The notes below the pieces were generated by a model, which worked only from the letters and a program-made list of their open reading frames with translations, made no database searches and was not told the DNA's origin. The translations under genes and the position numbers were made by a program. Of a stretch of 64,000 nucleotides of DNA, positions 1 to 9,705 are shown piece by piece. The stretch's first letter is position 1, and each line of letters opens with the position of its first letter. Location of the stretch: the NCBI GenBank assembly GCA_037951105.1, contig JBAMJV010003118.1:1-64000 (forward strand), given 5' to 3'. This stretch comes from Echinarachnius parma. Lineage: Eukaryota > Echinodermata > Echinoidea > Clypeasteroida > Echinarachniidae.

Positions 1-85
1 GGTTCACATGCTTAAAGTCAACACATGGCTGATGGTGACAGTACATGGCTACTGGTGTAAAAATGGCAACTTCGAAGGGCAAAGA

Positions 86-353
86 ATGGTCGTTGGAAAG
101 TTATTACGCGTGGTTATCGTTGTTGGTCGTTTCATTCCGTCAAATCTTTGGCTTGCTCGAGAACATGCGACTATATTCCTGGTACAGACAGGCAAACTGC
201 GAGGGCAGATATCTAGAAATGGTACCTGAGGGGTGCCACGGGGCTTCGAACCTCAATCTACAGTACAACCTCATCACGAGCATTGAACCCAGAACCTTCC
301 GACGGTTTACCTTACTGCAGTACCTCATCTTATCAAATAACAACATCCAACAA
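86..353 (+). pseudogene. Orphan N-terminal exon of an LRR receptor (LRRNT cap + first LRR), decayed
   Basis: This stretch is a clear homologue of the first exon at 1105-1374. It keeps the LRRNT cysteine region and the first leucine-rich repeat (frame of position 45, containing RQANCEGRYLEMVPEGCHGA and LNLQYNLITSIEP), and ends at a GTAAGT donor at 354 in phase 0, exactly as in the other copies. Compared with 1105-1374 it lacks one base just before the 'tacagacagg' block, so the signal-peptide/first-cysteine part and the LRR part lie in different frames. No matching second exon lies between it and the next N-terminal exon. It is either a dead tandem copy or a once alternative first exon of gene 1. 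The homology is seen directly; the pseudogene status is inference. Confidence 0.7.
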
Positions 354-1104
354 GTAAGTACATCCTGGGATCCTGAAGGGTCCTGTTTAAGTTATGTGAT
401 GATTGCAAAATCTAGTGTGGAACCGGCCAATATTTATTATACGGACAAATCAAGGAAAATGGTACAGTGTGTGTCATGATTAGTCTTCAACGGCGTTAAA
501 TATTGCATACTAATAAACTGGTAGTGGAATATACATTCCATAACATTATTTTCGACCACTTTAGTTTGCATCAGCACTGGCGTGTTGTAAATAATCCGTG
601 TATTATTCTTAAATCAGTGTGATGCAAAATGTTAACACATTATTCAGAGTTTGGGTTCTTTAATTAAAATAATTGTAATGTGAACTGAACATAGTGGTAT
701 CTACAGTCTAGAAGTATCACTACTGTAATCATTCATGAACATTTACATTTTTCATGAGAGAATCGAGGGTATAAAATCTCCTACGTTATTGGGAATTTCA
801 TAATACTGGTATTGGTACATGCAGGCTAGGCACTTATTCAAAACACGCCGCGTTATGCGTTAGTAGGGATTACCGAAGTCCCCACTGTGGTTTCCAGCCT
901 AGCCAATCACTATTGAGCATTGCAGTGGAAAAAACGTATTGGTAACACCCACAAATAATTATAACTGTAGGTAAACTGAATGTATTCAATGCGCCTAATA
1001 ATATGCACGGCTCATTTTAAAAATGTTAAAACAGTTGAGACAGTGCGTGGTGGCAGTCGATCTATAGAATCTGTTATAATGGCAGTTGTTAATGTAAAAG
1101 GTCC
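354..1104. other. Spacer between two N-terminal LRR exons
   Basis: AT-rich sequence with no coding signal, tRNA or recognisable transposon. It should hold the promoter and 5' UTR of gene 1 (exon 1 starts at 1105), but I see no convincing TATA box or initiator. Confidence 0.5.
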
Positions 1105-1374
1105 TTGTTGGGAAATGTGTTTATCGAGGCTCTTCTTTTTTGTTGGTCGTTTAATGCCGTCAACTCTTCGGGCTGCTCGACGAAATGCGACTACATCCCG
1201 GGCTACAGACAGGCAAACTGTGAAGGGAGATATCTGGAAATGGTACCTTCGGAGTGTCACGGCGCTTCGTACCTCTCCCTACAGTACAACCTCATCACGA
1301 GTATCGAACCTGGGACTTTCAGAAGCTTCACGTCCCTGCACTACCTCATCCTATCTAATAACAAGATTCAACAA
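1105..1374 (+). CDS. LRR transmembrane receptor gene 1, exon 1 (signal peptide, LRRNT, LRR1)
   Basis: First exon of a two-exon gene; it encodes residues 1-90. Residues 1-21 are a hydrophobic signal peptide. Cysteines 24, 28, 39 and 51 have the C-x3-C-x10-C-x11-C spacing of an LRRNT cap. LRR1 (LSLQYNLITSI) follows, and the exon ends inside LRR2 at ...SNNKIQQ. The donor GTAAGT starts at 1375 and falls in phase 0. Joining to the acceptor at 3824/3825 gives a seamless LRR (LILSNNKIQQ then LGNNSFSGA). I chose the ATG at 1105 because it gives the signal peptide directly; the ATG at 1079 is in another frame. The protein should be a secretory-pathway, cell-surface receptor. The ligand is unknown. Confidence 0.85.
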
Positions 1375-2175
1375 GTAAGTACATGTATTATAACGATTAT
1401 GTTTTACGGGGCCCAAAGAAGCCTAGATACGGTAGTCACAAATAACCGACGTACACCAACATAATGTTACACACACTATTTGCCTAAAATATACATTTCA
1501 TGACTATTGTAAGTAAATAACCGACGGAATTTACTTTTCCAAATAGAGGGGGGCGACCAACGGAATATAGAGAATGGCTTTTTCGGTCCACTTACGGGTA
1601 TGTTAAATTCAATTGGGCGAGATTAACGGTGATTTATTATGTAAAAATACAACAGCGATTTATAATCATTAGCATTATTTTTTCGAGACTGCAATACCCT
1701 GCAAAATCAAGGGAAACGTGACCCCGTCTTTTCTCTATGTGGATTGACATGTTACCAGCCAGTAGTTGTAATTGTTATTGTGAATATTCTTAAGTCTAAT
1801 AACGTTGGAAAAAAATTGAAATATCCATCAGCCCTATAATAATGTTCAAAATTGTATACTCTAGTTAGAAATGGTGCATAACGGCGAGACGAGATTTTGC
1901 CCCATTGTAAATTTGAAAACTGCGGTGCATACTGAAGTATAGATCCCCCGCTATTGCTAGCCAATCAAGATCGCGCATTGCACTGGCCACACCCACAGCT
2001 AGTCTCCGGTTCTCAACCCACTCTATCGATATCAATATCGAGGAATGATAGCTATGATAATTGTATTTCGATGTTGGTCCCAATAATGTCACGAGACCCT
2101 GCCCCAACCCAAAATAAAAAATGATAATAATAATAATGTCACCCAACCCCACAAATAAAGACATGAACGAACAGA

Positions 2176-2731
2176 TTAAAGGGATAGTTCATTTTGGTAA
2201 AAAGCGTACAGTTTTGGTCAAACTGAATTTTAGTAACCAAAACCTGCACCATTACATCACTAAGGGTTATAACTCCACCATGCTCCAAATGAATACAACA
2301 TCACAAATTGACTAAGTAAAAAGCCTGTTATCATTCAAAAAGAGCCGTTAAACTCAAAAGGGCGCTTTTTAAAAGCTTGTTGGTTTCAACCATTTTAAAT
2401 CAAATACTGTGCATGTGATGTTTTGTTGAATTATTGATTAGATAGAGAGATTATCAACAACTATTAAAAAACCTCTTTTGTAATTTTTTTAAAAGAGGAA
2501 GCATTTATAAAAAAAAGTTAACGGCCGGTTCAAAATTATCGAATACTTGTGGGGCCTCACAATTATTACAAATGGTTATGTTTATGGATATTTCAGCCAT
2601 TTCTGAACATAAAGTTTATTCTGTCATTAACAAGTGTATGCTCTTTTAAATTTGAAACCCCTTTTTTAATCATCTCACAAAAAAGAATTATGTGTAGCGC
2701 CCTCTATACCAAAACTCAACTATCCCATTAA
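2176..2731. mobile_element. R1-family MITE, full length, TTAA ends
   Basis: About 556 bp bounded by TTAA-AGGGATAGT... and ...ACTATCCCA-TTAA, with terminal inverted repeats that go on into a TTTTGGT/ACCAAAA-like segment. It has no coding capacity. Related copies occur near 22764, 27610, 46529, 57715 and 58401, with fragments elsewhere. It is absent from the homologous intron of gene 2, so it entered gene 1 after the duplication. TTAA targets suggest mobilisation by a piggyBac-type transposase; that assignment is inference. Confidence 0.8.
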
Positions 2732-2830
2732 CAAAATTACATGAAAGGTGCACCCAATTTTGGTTGCACTATAAATTATGATCAACCGAAACCATGCCAA
2801 ATATGTTCGAATACTTAAATGTAGATAATG

Positions 2831-2920
2831 TTAAAGGGATAGCTAAGTTTTAGTATATAGAGGGCGGTACACAAAATAATTTTGCTTGGGGGGAGGGGGG
2901 GGGGGGGGGGCTGGGGGAGG
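2831..2920. repeat. R1 MITE end fragment followed by a poly-G tract
   Basis: GTTAAAGGGATAG... at about 2831-2884 matches one end of the R1 family. It is followed at once by a G-rich run (about 2889-2930), a possible G-quadruplex former. After this, homology to the gene 2 intron resumes at 'cttcctaagta'. Confidence 0.6.
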
Positions 2921-3454
2921 AGGGCTTCCTAAGTATGCACCAGATTGCATAATGTCAAGTAAAACCTTGCAAAAAGCACCCTTATCGTGCACGAGCGGAC
3001 ACCCACCAACCATCACAACCTCACATCAAACCCTTTCCCCTCTCGGTCACTTCGCTCCCTCGGGAATCGTTCTTGTTCATGTTTTTTATCATAAATAATG
3101 TGGCATGTAATGCACTATTAAAAAAAAAACGTTTATGTCACTTTCCGAATAATTATTTTGGGGGTGCATAATTGTTTTTCTTCATGAAACAAATATAACC
3201 TCTTTTTCCGGTCGATAGAATCATGACGCACTTGCTCACATTAAAGTGCATGTCGTCAAGTCAAAAGTAAAATAGAAATAGACCATGGAAGCTAAAACCA
3301 TTGCAAATTTATATTTAGGCATATAAATAAAGTGTTTCCTTTAAAATGATCGGATTGAAATTGTAGATTAATTTAAAAGCATTTAATTTGTATGTTTATG
3401 GCCTCACAATGAAACCCTTTCATGATGGGAACGTCCCCATTCAACATGTTCAAG

Positions 3455-3530
3455 GATTTTGTGGCTCAAATGGTAGAGCACCGGTCTAGCAATCGGGTTT
3501 AGGTTTCGGGTTCGATTCCCGGCGAAGCCT
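3455..3530 (+). tRNA. tRNA-Ala(AGC)-like sequence in the intron of LRR gene 1
   Basis: The A-box-like TGGCTCAAATGG and the perfect B box GGTTCGATTCC are present. A cloverleaf can be drawn: acceptor arms pair with two G-U wobbles and one mismatch, D stem GCTC/GAGC, anticodon loop CTAGCAA (anticodon AGC), T stem TCGGG/CCCGG. The anticodon stem is imperfect, and there is no strong T-run terminator just downstream. A homologous copy sits at the same place in the gene 2 intron (34259-34330) with a better anticodon stem. It may be a tRNA gene, a tRNA pseudogene or a tRNA-derived SINE head. It is unlike typical animal tRNA-Ala in its acceptor stem. Confidence 0.5.
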
Positions 3531-3824
3531 ATATTTCTTGTCCCATGTTCAAACATTTGAAATATTTCTAGTCAGTTTCCTCCATAGTCATGTTCCTTTC
3601 TTATAAAACTATCAAAGCAGATTTCTAAAGAATCTTACAATTGTATTTTATGACTGAAGTCTGATATTCCGTATTTAGAAACAATCTTATGAAAATAAAT
3701 AGATTACTTCAAATCGCTGAATGGGTTGGTATTTCACATCTACACAGCTCTACAAAACATTAATTTATTTTAAGCCTCTTGATTTTCATTATTATCTTAT
3801 CCCCAATTTCACTTTGATTAACAG

Positions 3825-5171
3825 CTAGGTAACAACTCTTTCAGCGGAGCACTCGGGCTAAAGTCCGTCAAGCTCCTCTACAACAATCTTCATACAATCG
3901 GAAGCAACGCCTTCAACGGGACGAGCAGTCATCTGCGGAAGATCTACCTGAGCCGCAACAGCATCAGGGACATCCCAGATGGAACCCTCCAGAAGGTTCC
4001 GATGCTGGAGTTCATTGACCTGTACAACAATAGCCTGACCGGGATATCCAGTGGAACATTTAAGAACCTAACTCATCTGGATCGGCTCTTCCTCGGCATG
4101 AACAAACTGAGTAATCTCGAGGATGATGTATTTGCAGATCTCGTCTCGCTGGTGTACCTAGATCTATCGAACAACACGTTAAGCCGCCTGAGCAATACGC
4201 TATTCAGCAACATGGAGAAGCTGATGACGATTGATCTGTCCGGTAATCGGTTGGTTACCGTAGGTGGCGTTCTGAATCTTCCTAGAGTCAACCGAATAGA
4301 TCTGCGCTGGAACAAACTTGAGCGTATGTACAACCTGACAGCAGATGCCCTGGACAAAGTTGAGGTCCTCTACCTCGAGTCCAACCCCTGGTATTGCGAT
4401 AATAGTCTGGAACCTCTTCGCATTTGGTACAAAAATCTGACTGAATCAGGCAATAGTGATATCTCCGTTGATTTACCCATTTGTGCAGGCCCCATTGAGT
4501 TCCAAAACCAATACATATCGTCAATATCAAGCCCCCTTCCGAAGATTGTTGAAGGTACATCTACAATACCTATGAGAATGACAATTCCTGTTACGCCAGA
4601 CCCTGCAAGGCACGGGCAATCCATTACACTCCCTCAAATTCGATCAGACCAAAGTACGGTCAATGTAACAACAGTCGTTGTACCGGTTATTATAATTATC
4701 ATAATTACCATAATAGTCATAGTTGTTGTCTATTTCTTTTGCTGCAAACAGTCCAAGTGCTCTCGGTTGGATTCAACCCCATCCAAGAAGGATGATGACA
4801 GTTTTGACATTGAGAATGGCGCTCCGGTGAACCTAACAGAAAATTTCCTTGCCACAAGTACTCCTACAAAAAGGGATGGGAAGGATGATAGTCGTACACC
4901 AATTAACGTAATCGGTGGCAATACGCCTTTGAAAGCGAACCGGACAATTAATTACGGTACACCTGTTAGACATAGAGGAGGTATGCGACATCGTTCTCCA
5001 AACAAGGAAAATGGAGATGAAAACGATGTCAGTCGTTGTTCTGATTCGATACATACAAGTGGCCTTCACAATGATCGGACAGAGGGTGGAGAAGATGAAT
5101 TTGGTGGTTTCTCTTACATAAACAATTCGTTCGCCGACGATGAGCCTAACTCGGTTTCAATAAAAAAATGA
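3825..5171 (+). CDS. LRR transmembrane receptor gene 1, exon 2 (LRRs, LRRCT, TM, cytoplasmic tail)
   Basis: The exon starts after TTAACAG in phase 0 and encodes residues 91-538, with TGA at 5169-5171. With exon 1 there are about nine LRRs of the LxLxxNxL type, ending in an LRRCT cap (ESNPWYCDN..., closing ...PICAGP, about residues 278-313). A Ser/Thr/Pro-rich stalk follows, then one very Ile/Val-rich membrane helix (about 373-396), a juxtamembrane CCKQSKC that could be palmitoylated, and a 140-residue polar tail. The tail has several Thr/Ser-Pro sites (STPTK, RTPIN, NTPLK, GTPVR, RSPNK) and a YINN motif of the YxN type bound by Grb2-like SH2 domains. There is no TIR or kinase domain. The frame is intact, so this looks like the functional member of the pair with gene 2. 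Function is inferred to be adhesion or recognition at the cell surface. Confidence 0.88.
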   Translation, partial: LGNNSFSGALGLKSVKLLYNNLHTIGSNAFNGTSSHLRKIYLSRNSIRDIPDGTLQKVPMLEFIDLYNNSLTGISSGTFKNLTHLDRLFLGMNKLSNLEDDVFADLVSLVYLDLSNNTLSRLSNTLFSNMEKLMTIDLSGNRLVTVGGVLNLPRVNRIDLRWNKLERMYNLTADALDKVEVLYLESNPWYCDNSLEPLRIWYKNLTESGNSDISVDLPICAGPIEFQNQYISSISSPLPKIVEGTSTIPMRMTIPVTPDPARHGQSITLPQIRSDQSTVNVTTVVVPVIIIIIITIIVIVVVYFFCCKQSKCSRLDSTPSKKDDDSFDIENGAPVNLTENFLATSTPTKRDGKDDSRTPINVIGGNTPLKANRTINYGTPVRHRGGMRHRSPNKENGDENDVSRCSDSIHTSGLHNDRTEGGEDEFGGFSYINNSFADDEPNSVSIKK

Positions 5172-5253
5172 AGCTTAAATTCACAAGTATCAAATTCACA
5201 TTAGGATAAGGGATTACGTATCTATTAACTATGTTGTCATGCGCAAATAGTAT

Positions 5254-5420
5254 ACAAATAATGAATGTTTATGAGTGGAATGGTACGAATATTTGCATGA
5301 GGTGAAAGATGGAATGTTCCATTCAACGAGGCGAAGCCGAGTTGAATGGAACATTCCATCTTTCACCGAATGAAAATATTCGTATACCATTCCAAGAATG
5401 GAAAAAACATTCATTATTTG
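5254..5420. repeat. Imperfect palindrome in the 3' flank of gene 1
   Basis: Two arms pair around a GAGGCGAAGCCGA centre. The inner arms, 5277-5393, begin GGAATGGTAC and end TACCATTCC; the outer arms include ACAAATAATGAATG / CATTCATTATTTGT. It starts about 80 bp after the gene 1 stop codon, so it may lie in the 3' UTR. The GGAATGGTAC word recurs at 6015-6175, which suggests one composite element into which the next foldback is nested. Confidence 0.75.
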
Positions 5421-5522
5421 TTTTATATGATACCTACTTTATTTGCTTTTTCGTGTTATAAGAATCCGCACTGTCGAGTAAATCGTCCAAACGGGCATCC
5501 GTCGGCAAAATAATTCCTGGGA

Positions 5523-5859
5523 GGTGTTTCACAAAGATCCTAAGTTGATCTTAGCACTAAGATGGTCTTAAATATTATGGAAAGCCATTAGTGTCTTGAA
5601 ACATTTTTGTAAAAGTTATGTTGAAATGTATAAAATGTTGATTCAAATCATATATATTTTCTAATTATCAAAGAGATTCATAATCTTCACATAAAATTCA
5701 TGAAATCTCTTTGATAATTAGAAAATATATATGATTTGAATCAACATTTTATGCACTTCAACATAACTTTTACAAAAATGTTTCAAGACACTAATGGCTT
5801 TCCATAATATTTACGACCATCTTAGTGCTAAGATCAACTTAGGATCTTTGTGAAACACC
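5523..5859. mobile_element. Foldback MITE with near-perfect arms of about 160 bp
   Basis: A 337-bp hairpin sequence from GGTGTTTCACAAAGATCC to GGATCTTTGTGAAACACC. The arms match almost base for base to a short loop near 5687-5700. It has no coding capacity. The high arm identity implies either recent insertion or arm-to-arm conversion. Superfamily not assigned. Confidence 0.8.
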
Positions 5860-6012
5860 CCCCTGGTTCTGCAGCCATGTTGTGTAAAAAGTACAGCTGC
5901 CTTACATGGAGTGCGTAATGTTTGTTAATGCGCTTGTTCATGAATGGAAAATATGCGCAATGCGCGCAGTTATTTTTAACGCGCGCTGGCTCGCACAAAA
6001 CAACAACATAAA

Positions 6013-6175
6013 AAAGTACCATTCCACGTTTAATGATGTCAGAAATCGTTGAATGGTACTAAAAAAAAGTTATATTCAATGAAAAATGACGTCAAATCGT
6101 GGAATGGTACATTTCCACGAATGTCATGTGACCTGAATTCAACCAATCACATTGCGAGAACATTCCAAGGTGTCA
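6013..6175. repeat. Repeats of the TGGAATGGTAC word, right part of a composite element
   Basis: Contains AGTACCATTCCACG, GAATGGTACT and CGTGGAATGGTAC, related to the arms of the palindrome at 5254-5420. Together they look like the two sides of one element interrupted by the foldback at 5523-5859. This is an inference from shared words. Confidence 0.45.
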
Positions 6176-6199
6176 TGGTTGATATATTGTGTATTGTTG

Positions 6200-6502
6200 T
6201 AATATGGTATGTCCACTGAGTAATGTGTGAGACACGTTAAATGGATGTTATATGGCCGAATAATGAGCGAAAATGCAAAGTGTTATTCACTTACTCGTTG
6301 CACTGACTTTGTACACGGTTATGACTATCCACATGATAGTTAAAATCAGAACACTTCAATCTTAAATATCTTTTTTACGATAGGGAAATAACAAAATTAA
6401 AAAATGTATCATGCCTCTATTGTTAATGCAAATACAACAAGGTATGAGAGAATCACTATATATTTCTAAGCAAGTTTTGAGGATGTAACTAGATCCCTTT
6501 AA
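6200..6502. mobile_element. R3-family MITE fragment
   Basis: The right end, GTAACTAGATCCCT-TTAA, matches the full-length R3 copy at 26954-27340, and internal words (AATGAGCGAAAATGCAAAGTG, CACTTTGTACACGG) match R3 copies at 26954 and 61060. The left end is not clear. Confidence 0.6.
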
Positions 6503-6588
6503 TCCTTTTTTTAACAAGAACATATGAATAAGATTTATTTGGAGTATTTTGTTTCTTCAATTCGATATGGCATGTATGGCACTCCGTT

Positions 6589-6810
6589 CTATATCATACC
6601 TCACCTTTAGTCATGGCTCTATATGGCTGGGAGATCAACCCTACACACGAGCTGCGATGGTCCCACTTTGACTGTTGTACGACACAACATAAGCGGATTG
6701 ATTGGCAAGCGCAATGCTCGATCGGGCTGTTCGATTCGCTCACGATGCTCGCTCCGCTCACGTAATTGTGCATATAGCGCGAGAGTCTTGACGAAAGACT
6801 ATATCATACC
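6589..6810. repeat. 198-bp segment flanked by 12-bp direct repeats
   Basis: CTATATCATACC occurs at 6589-6600 and again at 6799-6810. The segment between is more GC-rich than its surroundings, has no inverted ends and no A-tail. The direct repeats look like a target duplication of the length LINE machinery makes; the inserted unit is not recognised. Confidence 0.4.
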
Positions 6811-7559
6811 ACATAACATCTTACATATTTATATTCTCAATAAATGTATTTTGTTAAATTCTATATTGTTTATATAAGGGAAAAAATGAAATGTGTATAT
6901 AGAAAGATACATATTGTATATATTTAAAAAGGAGTATTTAATTTGAGTTGAAATAAAAAAGAGAAAAGAGGGAAGAAAAAAAATTAGATTGGCGTAAATA
7001 TTCAAAATGAATGAAGAACGCCTATAAACACAAAACAACAACAACAACATCATCTTATAAGGACAAATTAAATCAAACAGTTGTGAAGTTTTAGTGATCA
7101 CAAAAGATAAAGAGTTTGGAAAATACCTGTAGTTTACGTCTTCATCAATGTGAGAGTTTTGCTTCAAACCGATGTCTCTGGACGAAATTCCAAGGATGTC
7201 ATAATCAATATGTGATATTTCATAATGGTAGATAAAACAGATTGTATGTGATACTTCACAAGCTTAATCCATGATGATCAATAGTTAAACAAAACATACA
7301 TATTATGGTACACGTTAAAACGAAATCCCCTCTACAATGTTGTACATTATGTATAAAGTCGTAAAACAGAATATCATCCATTTGTCAATTAGTTTCTTTT
7401 AAACAATATGCATATTAAGAAACACAACTCTTCAGTTAGAAATACCAAAACCAAAGACCAATTTTAAGTAACGTTGCTTAAGTTACCGTGGTGCAAGAAT
7501 GTGTACCATTTTACCAATTAGTGTTAAACAATATTATATCGCTGAATGTTTAAACAAAA

Positions 7560-7794
7560 ATTATAAAGCAGGATTTTATTTATTTATTTTTATTTTGTTT
7601 ATCTTTAATTTTTTCCATATATTTGAAATTTTGTACTAATGATGGTGTATTTTGGTATTGTTTTTGTTTTTACTATGCATATAATGTTACATATGTGAAT
7701 GTTATTTTTAATATTGTACGGACTTGCAGAAGAACAGCCATCGGCTTAAGCAAGTAACCGTAGTGAAATGAAATAAACTCAAACTCAAACTCTA
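7560..7794 (+). mobile_element. 3' tail of a CR1/L2-type LINE or partner SINE
   Basis: The sequence ends GAAATGAAATAAACTCAAACTCAAACTC after the motif GGACTTGCAGAAGAACAGCC. A short tandem repeat in place of a poly-A tail is the usual 3' end of CR1/L2-group retrotransposons. No open reading frame is left upstream. Confidence 0.6.
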
Positions 7795-9420
7795 CTGAAT
7801 ATGTTTCTACTTAACCCATACACGACTGGTCCTGAAATACTCCTGTTGCGGTGTATATAGAAAATGCAAATAACTAAATCAAGAAATCTTGAACGGGTTT
7901 ACATTTGATGCTACCATGAATAATGTGTTGCATTGGAAATATTCAGTATTGTGAAGAACTTTTGGTCTGTAATATGCTGACTCTGTTCATAGTACCAATA
8001 TATTTGACAACTCGTATCGCTCAGTAAAACTTTAATATTTGTAATGATTGTACTACATCTTAAACAGATTGTGTCAAGGTATAATGTGGATCAGGTCGTA
8101 GATGACTTGTTGTGATCGCTTATACCATCACAGTTTGTGGTATCCATTAGTTAGTGACATCTTTATTTTGTAATATTTCAAAGAATTATTTCCAACTAAT
8201 TGCGAGGATTATAATTATTGCTGTTTCAATAAACACTTTTATATACCACGTACATGATATAATGTTTATCAAAATAACCCTAATAGTATTTGTTCATAAA
8301 TACACCACCATGGCCCTGATACTATTGGAATGCTTTTCCTGAGTGTATACAACAAAACAAAAACCTTTGAATAGCTTTGAAAAGAAGAACAAAAGAGATT
8401 ATATTAAATCAATATTTAAAACTTAAATAAATAATTTATAACATGTTGAATACAGTGACAGGGAATTCGCGATTTCTTAATTCAATGATTTTTGTTTAGT
8501 TCAATGAGTAATTTATTCGTATTTGTTATTATGTTTCGCAAAGGCTAAGGTGCACTTTAATGTTTGCACTTGAATCTCCTCCTTCTTCCATTCTTTCTGT
8601 ATGTCATTCCTATACGCTTAGTTTCAAAGTTTGTATACATAATTTTTTTTTTTTTTGTATGGGTGTCACGCCATTCAGCCTGTAGCTTATTGCAACACCC
8701 CATAAAACTCTCTACATATGTCGTATAGTATTATGTTGAACATTTCTAAATTACGCAAATATAAGTATATTATAACGTGTTAAAAATGCAAACAAAAAAT
8801 ATAAATGTTTGATGCCAATTAGGACTTTTGCGATGTTTTCGTTTTGTATTACATTAAAAAAAAACATGTTTAGTATTCATCATCTTTACAACTATTTGAT
8901 GAAAATTGCAAAATAACTCAAATTAAATGAAATAGACTTAAATAATGTATGTACATACCGGTATATGTAAATATACTCGTTTACTTGCCTTGAAGAATGA
9001 TACAGTAGTTGCTTTAGATTGTGCTATATTAATTTTCGAAAAATGTGGTATACTGGTAATTGTCTAATTAACGACTACTCCGGGAGATCTCTTTATCAAT
9101 GTGACATATTGTAATCAACCTTAATTCCTTTTTATTATTGTTCTAAAGTATTTTTATTATTAATTTTTGGTAATTTGTGTGTAATGATAATTTTGTTTGG
9201 GGTTCCATCTTTTTACTTATAAAGATGTGTTTTGTTAGAATTGTCGTATGTGAAATATTGGTTATAATTATATACGTGTACATATTTGAATTATTGCCAT
9301 GTTAGTATTTCTATTCCTATGTTGTGAATAATGGGGTATGTTTTTTTTTCTCGAAAAAGAATACATGATATTGTAATAAATACGGTATATGTATATGCAG
9401 CGCATGTCACCCGAATAGAA
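7795..9420. other. Intergenic, no feature seen
   Basis: AT-rich sequence without a convincing coding frame, RNA gene or repeat boundary. The open frames here are short and made of low-complexity codons. Confidence 0.5.
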
Positions 9421-9488
9421 GCACTTGTCTTTATGCTGAACTTATTATTATTATTATTCATATGTAATAATTTAGTGATAATGGTAAT

Positions 9489-9705
9489 CGTAGTTGTTTT
9501 GTTGTTGGTGGTGGTGATAGTGGTGATAGCTGTGAAAGTGGTAGTGGCTGTGGTGGTGATAGTGCTTGTAATGGTGGTGGTGGTGGAGGTAGTGGTGGTG
9601 GTGGTGGAATTGGTGGTGGTGGTGGTGATGGTGATAGCGGTAGTGGTTGCGGTGGTGTTAGTGATGTTAATGATTATGATGTTTGTAGTGATGTCTTGCG
9701 AATGA
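9489..9705. repeat. Degenerate GGT/GAT trinucleotide microsatellite
   Basis: Long run of GTGGTGGTGATAGTGG-type repeats on the + strand. The Val-rich open frame over it is a by-product of the repeat. Confidence 0.85.

Larger units (their letters stand above)
1375..3824 (+). other. Intron of LRR gene 1
   Basis: A 2450-bp intron (GTAAGT ... TTAACAG) homologous to the 1504-bp intron of gene 2 (33132-34635) over most of its length. The extra length comes largely from about 860 bp between roughly 2075 and 2930: a TTAA MITE (2176-2731), a second MITE end near 2833, and a G-run. A tRNA-Ala-like sequence shared with gene 2 lies at 3455-3530. Confidence 0.75.

Noticed and set aside
9489-9705. CRISPR-like or protein-coding repeat
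   Set aside because: Simple trinucleotide microsatellite in eukaryotic DNA.
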